DNA of 64,000 nucleotides from the NCBI RefSeq assembly GCF_001485415.1, contig NZ_BCMQ01000001.1, positions 186,001 to 250,000 of the forward strand. Direction: 5' to 3'. This stretch comes from Myroides odoratimimus (GTDB lineage Bacteria > Bacteroidota > Bacteroidia > Flavobacteriales > Flavobacteriaceae). How positions within the stretch are numbered: position 1 is the stretch's first letter; each line of letters begins with the position of its first letter. The notes beneath the pieces are model-generated. The model worked only from the letters and a program-made list of their open reading frames with translations. It had not been told where the DNA came from and made no database searches. Made by a program: the position numbers and the translations under genes. Below are positions 1 to 8,600 of this stretch, in pieces.

Positions 1-278
1 CTATTCTTATGGTATTAGGGCTAGCCTCATGTGGAGGTGGCGAAACTAAAAAAACAGATCTTGAGACTATCGATAAACAATCTGCAAGAGAAGTAACGAT
101 CAAGTCTGTAGTAGCAGGAGATAGTATCCTACATATCACAAGTCAAAAAATATGGGCGAATGGTCAACTAGTAACACAAAAAACGGACACAATCAAAACA
201 GCAAAAGAAGTAAGCGCATGGGGAGATACTAAACCTACTTCTCTAGTAAAAGTGCCGATTTATGTAACTGTAGAATAA
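1..278 (+). CDS. small lipoprotein, 5' end outside the window
   Basis: The reading frame is open to the left edge, and the visible start looks like the end of a lipoprotein signal (hydrophobic ILMVLGLAS followed by Cys-Gly-Gly-Gly). The true start is therefore probably upstream of the window, not at the internal ATG at base 9. The mature part is about 75 residues, polar, with no domain I recognise. It ends 7 bases before the YgiB-like gene and is probably co-transcribed with it. Function unknown; an outer-membrane or periplasmic lipoprotein is the most that can be said. Confidence 0.55.
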   Translation, partial: ILMVLGLASCGGGETKKTDLETIDKQSAREVTIKSVVAGDSILHITSQKIWANGQLVTQKTDTIKTAKEVSAWGDTKPTSLVKVPIYVTVE

Positions 279-285
279 TAATATC

Positions 286-669
286 ATGAATAGAAAAAGT
301 AGTAAAGCAGTGAGTCTAGTACTTATCACAGCAGCATTAGCTTCATGCTCTAAGACTCCTGATAAACAAGAAGAACAAGAACAAGCACAGAAAGTATATA
401 TGAGAGCAGATAGCTCTGCACCGTATACAGATGTGACTCAACAATATAACCAACAACGCCATCACAGTGGAGGTGGTATGGGGAGTGCGCTACTATGGTA
501 CATGGCCTTCAGACCACTAATGGGTGGAGGTATGGGATATGCTAGTAATGGACTCTCTCACCAAGCTAATGTAGGCACGAATACGTCTAAATCTAATGCG
601 GTAAAGACACATAAGTCAGCTAGAGGAGGCTTTGGTAATACTTCTAAGTCATCTACTGTTAGTTCATAA
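286..669 (+). CDS. YgiB-like (DUF1190-type) lipoprotein
   Basis: This 127-residue protein has a lipoprotein signal with the lipobox ending at Cys21 (LASC). The mature chain is low in complexity: Gln/Glu-rich, then Gly/Met-rich with an aromatic stretch around residues 65-85, then Ser/Thr/Lys-rich. This composition, and its position 3 bases before a glutathionylspermidine-synthase-like gene, match the ygiB-ygiC and yjfM-yjfC pairs of enterobacteria. Family assignment rests mainly on synteny plus composition, so it is moderate. Role unknown; probably an envelope protein working with the downstream ligase. Confidence 0.6.
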   Translation: MNRKSSKAVSLVLITAALASCSKTPDKQEEQEQAQKVYMRADSSAPYTDVTQQYNQQRHHSGGGMGSALLWYMAFRPLMGGGMGYASNGLSHQANVGTNTSKSNAVKTHKSARGGFGNTSKSSTVSS

Positions 670-672
670 TCT

Positions 673-1821
673 ATGAGAATAAAATACCTAACAGCTGATG
701 CAAATTGGCAAAAGAGATTAGAAGACAACGGTTTTGGATTTCACACAGATGAGAATAATGTCCCTTATTGGATAGAGCACTACTATTACAGTATAGAGCC
801 AGCATTCGCTGATGAGATATACAATGCCACTACTGAGCTATGGCAGATGTGCTTAGAGGCAGTAGATCACGTGATCACACATAATCTATTTGATCAATTT
901 CAGATTCCGATCTTCTTTCACGATCATATAAAGCAGTCATGGGAGAACGATGCTCCAAGTATCTATGGTCGTTTTGACTTTGTCTTCGATGAGAAAAAAC
1001 AACAACTGAAAGTATTAGAGTTTAATGCAGATACTCCTACTTCTCTGTATGAAACAGGAGTGACGCAGTGGCAATGGATGCAACATTACTTCGGTGAACG
1101 CAAAGACCAGTTTAACTCTGTACACGATCAATTAATCGCTTCATGGCGTGATCTAAAGCCTTATCTTAAAGGGGACACACTACACTTCAGTTGTATGCGT
1201 GAGACCTTAGAGGATCTAACGAATATAGAATACCTAAGAGACACTGCTATACAAGCTGGTATCAACACAAAGCTAATCTTCATAGATGATATCGGATGGA
1301 ATGGGGTGAACTTTACAGACCTAGAAGAAGAGACGATAACAGATATATTTAAGCTATATCCGTGGGAATGGTTGGTATATGAGCCATTTGCGCTACATAT
1401 ACCGAATGACGAAGCACAAGCGAACTGGATAGAACCGTCATGGAAGATGATCTTATCTAATAAGGCTATCATGGCTGTACTGTGGAAGCTGTATCCTAAC
1501 CATCGACTACTACTAGAGACCTACTTCGATACACCTAATGGGATGCGTGACTATGTAAAGAAACCTTTACTCTCAAGAGAAGGTGCTAATGTAACGCTAT
1601 ACCAGCATGGAGCTATCGTAGAAGCTACTCCTGGAGATTATGGAGAAGAAGGCTATATCTGTCAAGAGTTAGCTCACTTACACCAAGAGTCAACAGGATA
1701 TTCTATTATCGGAAGCTGGATCATAGGTCAAGAATCATGTGGTATTACATTCCGAGAAAGTAATAATCGAATCACAACAGACAAAAGCAGATTTATACCT
1801 CATATCATAGAAGAATCATAA
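673..1821 (+). CDS. glutathionylspermidine synthase family protein (YgiC-like)
   Basis: At 382 residues it matches the length of YgiC/YjfC, which carry only the ATP-grasp synthetase domain of E. coli Gss and lack the amidase domain. Visible signatures are the GRFDF segment followed by LEFNADTPTSLYE (about residues 95-125), typical of the ATP/Mg-binding part, and a C-terminal GSWIIGQESCGITFRES stretch. The family forms amide bonds using ATP, but the substrate of YgiC-type proteins is not established and spermidine-glutathione ligation should not be assumed. It is the last gene of a three-gene operon and is followed by a strong hairpin. Confidence 0.85.
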   Translation: MRIKYLTADANWQKRLEDNGFGFHTDENNVPYWIEHYYYSIEPAFADEIYNATTELWQMCLEAVDHVITHNLFDQFQIPIFFHDHIKQSWENDAPSIYGRFDFVFDEKKQQLKVLEFNADTPTSLYETGVTQWQWMQHYFGERKDQFNSVHDQLIASWRDLKPYLKGDTLHFSCMRETLEDLTNIEYLRDTAIQAGINTKLIFIDDIGWNGVNFTDLEEETITDIFKLYPWEWLVYEPFALHIPNDEAQANWIEPSWKMILSNKAIMAVLWKLYPNHRLLLETYFDTPNGMRDYVKKPLLSREGANVTLYQHGAIVEATPGDYGEEGYICQELAHLHQESTGYSIIGSWIIGQESCGITFRESNNRITTDKSRFIPHIIEES

Positions 1822-1848
1822 GGATAAATCTTTATAATATTATATCTT

Positions 1849-1883
1849 GCTACCGTATATGGATAAGTTCTATATACGGTAGC
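1849..1883 (+). terminator. hairpin terminator after the YgiC-like gene
   Basis: A perfect 12-bp inverted repeat (GCTACCGTATAT / ATATACGGTAGC) with an 11-base loop, followed by TAACTTTTAA, sits 28 bases after the stop codon. It separates the YgiB/YgiC operon from the pentapeptide gene. Confidence 0.7.
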
Positions 1884-1903
1884 TAACTTTTAACACCAGA
1901 CAG

Positions 1904-2476
1904 ATGACTCCTGAATTTATATACGACAAACAATACAGTAACACTGCATTTAACTATAACGATATCTCATTTAAAGAATTTGAGAATTGTAAGTTTGAAA
2001 ACTGTGATCTGAGCGCTTGTTCATTCTTAGCTACTCTTTTTATAGACTGTGATTTTATCAACTGCAATTTTAAAGATGCAGAGGTGAACTATGTAGGACT
2101 TCGCAATGTCAACTTTACAGCTTGTAACTTTACACGTGTAAACTTCGCCATGATAGACCAGACTATATTCGAATTTACCTTTACAGATTGTAATTTAGAA
2201 TTAACTCAGTTCTATGGATTAAAGCTTAAAAAGCAACTGTTTTCTAACTGTAGTCTAATCAGTGCTGATTTCTCTGATACAGATCTGAGTATGGCACTGT
2301 TTGACAACTGTAACTTACACCGTGCAGTATTTCACAAAGCTAATGCAGAGAAAGCGGACTTCTATACGAGTTATAACTATGATATAGACCCACAGTTCAC
2401 TAAGGTTAAAAAAGCAATATTCTCTATGGACGGATTAGCTGGTTTACTAACAAAGCATCAATTAGTCTTAAAGTAA
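1904..2476 (+). CDS. pentapeptide repeat protein
   Basis: The 190-residue chain is built almost entirely of A(D/N)LXX-like repeats, for example FENCKFENCDLSACSF, FIDCDFINCNF and LFDNCNLHRAVFHKANAEKADF. Such repeats fold as a right-handed quadrilateral beta-helix. Length and a short C-terminal tail resemble the Qnr/McbG group, some of which mimic DNA and protect gyrase. The many Cys residues facing the N-C positions are common in chromosomal homologues of unknown role. No quinolone-resistance claim is made. It stands alone between two hairpins. Confidence 0.85.
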   Translation: MTPEFIYDKQYSNTAFNYNDISFKEFENCKFENCDLSACSFLATLFIDCDFINCNFKDAEVNYVGLRNVNFTACNFTRVNFAMIDQTIFEFTFTDCNLELTQFYGLKLKKQLFSNCSLISADFSDTDLSMALFDNCNLHRAVFHKANAEKADFYTSYNYDIDPQFTKVKKAIFSMDGLAGLLTKHQLVLK

Positions 2477-2498
2477 TTCATAATAATTACAAAAACAT

Positions 2499-2536
2499 AA
2501 AGATAAATTAGTACTTTTAAGTATTAATTTATCTTT
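2499..2536 (+). terminator. 16-bp hairpin just before the AsmA-like start codon
   Basis: AAAGATAAATTAGTAC pairs with GTATTAATTTATCTTT (one G-T wobble) around a six-base loop. It ends 8 bases before the next ATG. It can terminate the pentapeptide transcript, but its placement means it could also fold over the next gene's translation start. Confidence 0.55.
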
Positions 2537-2544
2537 ATTAAAAA

Positions 2545-4875
2545 ATGAAATTATCAAAACGTGTCAAAATCCTTTTAATAGTTGGTGTCAGTCTACTAGG
2601 GCTATATCAGATAGGGAGATATGCATTAAACCGTTTTATATATAAACACTTACCAGAGATTATCGCAGAAAAGAATGATACTCCTTATGATCTAGCGTAT
2701 GAGGACATCAGCTACTACCCTGCATTAAGAAGACTAACTGTCTCTGGAATCACAGTGACTCCTAAAGATACTACTACTCATCCTAATCTTACTTATATCA
2801 GTGCAAGACTAGATAAAATAGTGATTCAAGGGGTAGCTATCAAAGAATTACTACAAAACAAGAATCTACGTGCAAACAAAATCAAACTAAGTCATCCTAG
2901 TATAGTGATGATTAAAGGAGATAGTGTCGTACAGAAGCAAGCTAAAATAAACGTAAAAAATGATATAGATATAGAATCTATTATCGTAGAGCATGCTCAT
3001 GTCTTAATAAAAGACAGAAAGAGTAATACAAGACTAAATGAGGTCTACAACTTCAATGCAACAATCAGAGGAGTACATTTCGGTGAAGAAGTCGTAGAGA
3101 AGGCAATACCTTTTAGTTATGACTCTTATGTGATGACTACAGACTCTATCTATAGTAAGCTGAATGAGTGGCATAAGTTCACCATCGGTAAGATTATCAT
3201 AGAACCAACAGCGCTAAAGATGCACCAGCTATCTGTAAAGCCCTTCTCAGAGACTGTCGAGTCAAAAGAATTAGCTAAGAACTTATTGTCTGTGGATGTT
3301 CCACAGCTAAAGCTGACTGGGACAGACTGGGGGTATAAAAATGAGCAAGACTTCTACCTTGACATTGCTTCTATAGAGACAGACTCTACAGCGATCACCA
3401 TCAAAAACAACAAACTCAAACAAGATATCAAAGTAGCAGAAAAACAACCTGCTAAAAAAACTAAAAAGCAGAAAAAGCAAGAGGTGGCAGTGGTATATGA
3501 TACATTGCCTGCACTAGTCCCATTTGCTTTGAAGATAGGTGATATTAGGATTAACAAATTATCACTAGATGCATTAGACACTTGGAATACGTCTAAGACC
3601 AATATAGTCTTAACGGATATCAACAATAAGGTAGGAGAACAACTAAAAGTAGCTAAAATAGCGATAGACTCTCCTGTCATCACCTATACCCCTAATGATG
3701 TAAAGAGTAAACCTAAGACTACTGCTAAGTTACTGTCTGATTATATCACATTAGATTCATTAGTGCTGCGCAAGGCAGCTTTCCAAATACACGATAGAAA
3801 GACAAATAGCAACAGCTTAAAGGTGAATAATATCAATGCTGTGATAGCAGATATCCGTATTGATAAAAATACTGGTGGAAATAAGATTCCTTTTACTTAT
3901 GGCAAGACTACGCTATCCTCTGGAGCGATTACATACGATACGAAGAAATATTATGATATAAGTGTAGACTCTCTATCTATCGATAATAAAGAGCTAAAAC
4001 TGGCTAACTTCAATATGAAGCCAAAGTACTCTAGAAAGAAGACAGTAAGCATGTTTAGATATGCAGATGATATCTTCACACTACATGCCAAAGAGATAGC
4101 TCTAAAGAATTATAACTATGACTTCGATACCAAAGGAACACTACTCTTTAAAACAGAACAGATCAACATCAATCAACTTGATGCAAATATCTTTAGAGAT
4201 AAGGCTCCTACATTCAATATGAGTATCAAGCCCATGTTTAGTAAAAAGCTAAGAGATCTAAAATTCGGATTAGAAGTAAATAATGTTGCAATACGCAACT
4301 CTAAACTAGTCTATGAAGAGACTGACCCTAAAGCGGTAGCTCCAGGTAAGATTATGTTTCATAACTTCAATGCGACTATTAAGAATATATATAGTGGATA
4401 TGGTGTAACTAAAGTACCTACTACTACGATAGCTGTCAATGCGAGGTTTATGAATGCAGCTCCACTGCGTGTGGACTGGTCTTTCAATGTACTTAACAGA
4501 AGAGATAACTTCAATATACAAGGTAAGATTACGAACTTCCCAGCTAATTCTATGCGCCCGTTCTTACAGCCGTATGTCAAGGCTAATACAGAAGGTAGTA
4601 TCAGTCTAGTCACTTTTAACTTCACTGGTAATAATACTTCTGCTACAGGAACCTATGGTATGCAATATGAGGATCTAAAAGTAACTATCTATAAGAAAGA
4701 TGGGCAACAAAAGAAAAAGTTCTTATCTGCTGTGGGGAATATGTTTATCCGAAAGAACACTAAGGATGAAGTCAAGACAGTTAATATTAAAAAAGTAGAT
4801 AGAGTCCAAGAGAAGTCTTTTTTCAATTATCTTTGGTTATGCATAATGCAAGGTTTAAAACAAACCGTCTTATAG
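2545..4875 (+). CDS. AsmA/DUF748-like envelope protein
   Basis: This 776-residue protein has an N-terminal membrane anchor (about residues 8-25, ILLIVGVSLLGLYQIG) followed by a long periplasmic beta-rich region. Segments such as DISYYPALRRLTVSGITVTP, repeated 'kinItID/LxLxx' strands and a Lys-rich linker near residues 300-315 fit the AsmA-like/DUF748 superfamily, whose large members form beta-groove bridges for phospholipid transport between membranes. The C-terminal 100 residues carry the 'GTYGMQYEDLKVTIYKK' type end common in Bacteroidota homologues. Precise function is inferred only from fold class. Confidence 0.6.
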   Translation: MKLSKRVKILLIVGVSLLGLYQIGRYALNRFIYKHLPEIIAEKNDTPYDLAYEDISYYPALRRLTVSGITVTPKDTTTHPNLTYISARLDKIVIQGVAIKELLQNKNLRANKIKLSHPSIVMIKGDSVVQKQAKINVKNDIDIESIIVEHAHVLIKDRKSNTRLNEVYNFNATIRGVHFGEEVVEKAIPFSYDSYVMTTDSIYSKLNEWHKFTIGKIIIEPTALKMHQLSVKPFSETVESKELAKNLLSVDVPQLKLTGTDWGYKNEQDFYLDIASIETDSTAITIKNNKLKQDIKVAEKQPAKKTKKQKKQEVAVVYDTLPALVPFALKIGDIRINKLSLDALDTWNTSKTNIVLTDINNKVGEQLKVAKIAIDSPVITYTPNDVKSKPKTTAKLLSDYITLDSLVLRKAAFQIHDRKTNSNSLKVNNINAVIADIRIDKNTGGNKIPFTYGKTTLSSGAITYDTKKYYDISVDSLSIDNKELKLANFNMKPKYSRKKTVSMFRYADDIFTLHAKEIALKNYNYDFDTKGTLLFKTEQININQLDANIFRDKAPTFNMSIKPMFSKKLRDLKFGLEVNNVAIRNSKLVYEETDPKAVAPGKIMFHNFNATIKNIYSGYGVTKVPTTTIAVNARFMNAAPLRVDWSFNVLNRRDNFNIQGKITNFPANSMRPFLQPYVKANTEGSISLVTFNFTGNNTSATGTYGMQYEDLKVTIYKKDGQQKKKFLSAVGNMFIRKNTKDEVKTVNIKKVDRVQEKSFFNYLWLCIMQGLKQTVL

Positions 4876-4899
4876 TACAACACCACAAAACAAAAAGAT

Positions 4900-5649
4900 A
4901 TGAAAATAGCATTCATTACAGGAGCGACATCAGGTATAGGAAAAGCAACAGCGCAAGCATTAGCTGCTAATCACAGACTAATCTTGTGTGGAAGAAATAA
5001 AGAGAACTTAGCAGCCATAGAGCGTGAACTAGCAGAGCAGACAGAAGTGATGACACTAACCTTCGATGTGAGTGATAAAGAAGCTACATTTAAGGCAATA
5101 GCCTCTCTTCCGACTGCATGGCAAGATATAGATGTACTAATCAATAATGCAGGAAATGCTCATGGATTAGCTACTTTCCAAGAAGCTTCTCTAGAGGACT
5201 TAGAAGCTATGATAGATATCAATGTAAAGGGAATAATCTATGTGACTAAAGCTATTGTTCCTCTTATGATCAAAAGACAATATGGACATATCGTCAATCT
5301 ATCTTCTATCGCAGGGAAAGAGTCATACCAAAACGGTACAATCTACTGCGCTTCTAAGGCTGCTGTAGAGGCATTCTCTAAAGGACTGAGATATGATTTA
5401 CTATCAGATGGAATTAAGGTAACTAATGTAGCTCCTGGGGCAGTAGAAACAGACTTCTCCCTAATCCGCTTTAAAGGAGATAGTGATAGAGCAGCAAAGG
5501 TATATGAAGGGTATACTCCATTAGTAGCTGAAGATATAGCGAATGCTATAGCTTATATCGTCAACCAACCTGAACATGTGCAAATAGCTGATATTACAGT
5601 ATTTCCGAAGGCTCAAGCTGGTGCAACAAGCATTCATAAAAAATTGTAA
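4900..5649 (+). CDS. SDR-family NAD(P)-dependent oxidoreductase
   Basis: A classical short-chain dehydrogenase of 249 residues. It shows the cofactor motif TGATSGIG (residues 7-14), NNAG (82-85), Asn108, catalytic Ser135/136 and the YxxxK pair Tyr149-Lys153. 'CGRN' after the second strand suggests NADP preference. It resembles the YdfG group (3-hydroxy acid/serine dehydrogenases), but substrate cannot be read from sequence. It begins 24 bases after the AsmA-like gene and may be co-transcribed. Confidence 0.85.
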   Translation: MKIAFITGATSGIGKATAQALAANHRLILCGRNKENLAAIERELAEQTEVMTLTFDVSDKEATFKAIASLPTAWQDIDVLINNAGNAHGLATFQEASLEDLEAMIDINVKGIIYVTKAIVPLMIKRQYGHIVNLSSIAGKESYQNGTIYCASKAAVEAFSKGLRYDLLSDGIKVTNVAPGAVETDFSLIRFKGDSDRAAKVYEGYTPLVAEDIANAIAYIVNQPEHVQIADITVFPKAQAGATSIHKKL

Positions 5650-5679
5650 AAATTATCATATTAATCATCCCAAAACTAA

Positions 5680-5687
5680 TACATTTG
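5680..5687 (+). promoter_or_regulatory. -7 promoter box TACATTTG
   Basis: This is an exact match to the Bacteroidota -7 consensus TAnnTTTG, 34 bases upstream of the WG-repeat gene. No clear TTG -33 element lies at the usual distance. Confidence 0.45.
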
Positions 5688-5721
5688 CAGAGGAATTACA
5701 GTACGTTAATCTTCTATTAGA

Positions 5722-6372
5722 ATGAAACAAATCTTAGCAATAAGTCTCTTATTAGGGCTGAGTTGCACATCTAGTTGGGCTTATAAAAGTACCTACTCAC
5801 ACATCAATGTACAGTTAGAGGAAAGTGTAAAACTAGACACCGTCTATCTCGACTTAAAAAATGACCCAGACTTTAAGTTTCAAAACAACTTAAGATGGTA
5901 TCAAGATAAGAAGTTAGAGTTGTTTGGAATCAAAACCAATAAGAATGAAATCTTCATTGAGCCTCTTTTCTATCAGATAGAATCTTTTATAGAAGGAATA
6001 TCTATTGTGTCTATGGACAACTTCCAAGGCGCAATAAATGATAAAGGAGAAGTGATTATTCCTTTTGCTTATGAAGAACTACAGACGAGCAGTGAGTACA
6101 AAATAGCCTTCTTAGAAGGTGGCAAATGGGGATTCTTCAACACAGAAGGCAAAAAGATTATCTCTGCTCAATATGATTATGTAGGAAGCTACTCTGATGG
6201 ATTAGCATTAGCTTCTAAAGATCAATTGTTTGGTTATATCGATCACAAAGGAAGAGTAGTCATCCCTTTTCAATATGACTACGCTAGTAACTTCGAAGAT
6301 GGACAAGCACAAGTAGAACTAAAGTTTGAATCTTTTACGATTGATAAAAAAGGAACTAAGGTATCTTATTAA
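5722..6372 (+). CDS. WG-repeat protein, exported
   Basis: A 216-residue protein with a signal peptide (about 20 residues ending SSWA). It has three clear WG-type repeats: GAINDKGEVIIPFAYEE, WGFFNTEGKKIISAQYDY and FGYIDHKGRVVIPFQYDY. These repeats form beta-propeller-like or meander structures with unknown ligand. It has its own -7 box and is followed by a strong hairpin, so it is probably monocistronic. Role unknown. Confidence 0.8.
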   Translation: MKQILAISLLLGLSCTSSWAYKSTYSHINVQLEESVKLDTVYLDLKNDPDFKFQNNLRWYQDKKLELFGIKTNKNEIFIEPLFYQIESFIEGISIVSMDNFQGAINDKGEVIIPFAYEELQTSSEYKIAFLEGGKWGFFNTEGKKIISAQYDYVGSYSDGLALASKDQLFGYIDHKGRVVIPFQYDYASNFEDGQAQVELKFESFTIDKKGTKVSY

Positions 6373-6378
6373 AATAAA

Positions 6379-6408
6379 AAACGGTAAGCTGTACAAGGCT
6401 TACCGTTT
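6379..6408. terminator. hairpin terminator after WG-repeat gene
   Basis: An 11-bp perfect stem (AAACGGTAAGC / GCTTACCGTTT) just after the stop codon. A-rich on the left and T-rich on the right, it could also serve the convergent receptor gene. Confidence 0.7.
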
Positions 6409-6544
6409 CTGTATACTAGAATTTCATAGCAAAAAAGCGTATTCTAAGTATTTGTAATAATTGATTCATACTATTGAAACTACCCCCCACGATAATCAAA
6501 ACAGTACTTAGTCATCTGAAAACTCCAACTAACCAATTTATATA

Positions 6545-8422
6545 TTAAAGCCCATTAAACTTCACTCCTAACATAAACCATCTCCCCGGCATAGGTACTG
6601 CACCTGCCTCTATATAAGTAGTATCAAATATATTCTGAGCATCTAAGTAGATACTATATTTCTTTAGATTATAGTTTACTCTTATGTCTGTAATCCAATA
6701 ATTCTTATAACTGATACGTTCGTTAAAACGATTAGCCAGTGTAGCACTAAGGTTATTATAAGTATAATTAATAGTTCCTACTAACTGATGTCTTAAACTC
6801 TCTATCGCATACTTAGAGATCTTATCTTCTCCTTTATTCTCCACTTTTGGAGATAAATAAGTATATGATAATCCTAAGTCCCAATAAGACTTTTCTGATC
6901 CTAGTTTATACTTTAAAGCTGTATTAAATCCTTTAGTCTTATTCTTAGAAGCATTATATGGCTGATATGGCACTGTCGTATCTACTCTTATCCAATCAAT
7001 AAAGTCATCAATATCTCTGTAAAAAGCAAAAGCCTCTGCTCTAAATCCTTTATTGACATACTTCCCTCCTAATTCTATCTGATAAGCTTTTTCTGGTAAT
7101 AGATCAGGATTACCTATATTACCAGGGCGTTGATCTAAATACAAATCTGTAAAAGAAGGTATTCTACTTGCTGTACCAGCATTAAACATCGCTTTCCAAT
7201 GTTCATTAAAGGTATAACTAGCGTCTATCCCTGGGAAAACTTCCCATCCATACTTCGTATTATAATTAACATAAGCCCCTAAATTTACATCTAGTCGATC
7301 AAAAAACTCACGTTGTATCTCAGCGTACAATCCGTAGTTACTCTTGCTGTGATCCCCGATATTAGTTGAGTTAATCTCTTCATACCTCATCTCTCCTCCA
7401 AAAGATATCTTACCAAAATCTGCTAAGTACTCTCCTCTAATATTACTAGTAATCGCATGTGAATAATGACGGCTACGTGCCTTACTTAACTCATGTCTGA
7501 AGTAACGATAATCATCAAAGTTATATCTGTAAGCTACACTAGGCATTAATGTAAAACGGTCAGTTAAATAATGACGTGAACTCAGATTTACCATTGATGT
7601 AGATACTACTTCTTTTGACTCTTTATCTCCAGGAGCTGCGTAGAATCCATTTGCTCCAAAAGAACTTCTAGCATGACCTGCAAGTACCATAATAGCATTA
7701 TTCTCATTAGGGGTATAGTTCCCTTGATAGAAGATTTTATTGTTATTAAAAGCAGTGTTATAACGAGTACCATTACCTGAGTCATGGCTACCGAATAACA
7801 TATGATTATCTTTTTTGCGTACAAGTGTACCTCCTAATTGAATACCTCGGTTATTAAATAACTCTCCATGATCGCCTTCTTTATCTTTCTTTAAGCTACT
7901 TCCGATATACGTATTAGCAAAAAGACCATCTTTTTTAGGGTTCTTCGTTACGATATTTACAACTCCTGTCAGGCTGTTCACACCATATAGACGAGCAGAA
8001 GGTCCACGTACTATCTCTATACGTTCAATCGCTTCTAAAGGAATTGGTACGTTAAGACTATTATGCCCTGTCTGTGGATCTGAAATCTTCTGTCCATTAA
8101 GCAACAATACATTCTGCTCAAAGCTACCTCCGTCAATACTAAAGTCTGATTGTGTTCCAAATGGACCTCTCTGACGAATATCAACACCAGTAGCATAAGT
8201 CAACAACTCATTAATAGACGACACAGGTAATTGTTTTATCTGTTCTTGATTAATAAATGTAATATTTCTATTCTTCAGCGAACTTGGCAACTGTAATCGT
8301 TGATTATAGATTACTATTTCTTCTATTTTATCTTCAAGGGTATTTTCTGTCTTAGTTTGTCCTTGCACTTGTACAGTAAAAACAGTACTTAACAAGGCTA
8401 AAATGACATAATTATTCTTCAT
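6545..8422 (-). CDS. TonB-dependent outer-membrane receptor
   Basis: This 625-residue protein has a signal peptide (cleavage near VQGQ), a plug domain (about residues 50-160: ITFINQEQIKQLPVSSINELLTYA, then RIEIVRGPSARLYG and NVPIPLEAIERIEI) and a 22-strand barrel ending in the expected aromatic/hydrophobic C-terminus (LGVKFNGL). Size and plug sequence resemble BtuB/Cir-type receptors. The substrate is not evident: there is no SusD partner, and I see no cobalamin riboswitch in the 178 bases upstream. It is probably monocistronic. Confidence 0.85.
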   Translation of the reverse strand: MKNNYVILALLSTVFTVQVQGQTKTENTLEDKIEEIVIYNQRLQLPSSLKNRNITFINQEQIKQLPVSSINELLTYATGVDIRQRGPFGTQSDFSIDGGSFEQNVLLLNGQKISDPQTGHNSLNVPIPLEAIERIEIVRGPSARLYGVNSLTGVVNIVTKNPKKDGLFANTYIGSSLKKDKEGDHGELFNNRGIQLGGTLVRKKDNHMLFGSHDSGNGTRYNTAFNNNKIFYQGNYTPNENNAIMVLAGHARSSFGANGFYAAPGDKESKEVVSTSMVNLSSRHYLTDRFTLMPSVAYRYNFDDYRYFRHELSKARSRHYSHAITSNIRGEYLADFGKISFGGEMRYEEINSTNIGDHSKSNYGLYAEIQREFFDRLDVNLGAYVNYNTKYGWEVFPGIDASYTFNEHWKAMFNAGTASRIPSFTDLYLDQRPGNIGNPDLLPEKAYQIELGGKYVNKGFRAEAFAFYRDIDDFIDWIRVDTTVPYQPYNASKNKTKGFNTALKYKLGSEKSYWDLGLSYTYLSPKVENKGEDKISKYAIESLRHQLVGTINYTYNNLSATLANRFNERISYKNYWITDIRVNYNLKKYSIYLDAQNIFDTTYIEAGAVPMPGRWFMLGVKFNGL

Positions 8423-8600
8423 TTCAGGTAGTTTATTTACGCAAAACTATTCTTATTCCTCTCTTCTATACTAGTCCACTTTTAAAATAACAACTAGTCC
8501 GGCCTACAGTACTCCAAAACGAGGTTTATAGAACATTTTAAGAATAAACAATAAATTATTCACTATATTATATTAAATTCGCAGTATAATATATAAAAAC

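Noticed and set aside
1161..1472. Antisense frame of 103 codons in the YgiC-like gene
   Set aside because: Shadow of a well-supported gene, with no motif or promoter of its own.
8423..8600. Cobalamin riboswitch upstream of the TonB-dependent receptor
   Set aside because: I looked for the conserved B12-box and paired stems and saw none; the receptor substrate is left open.
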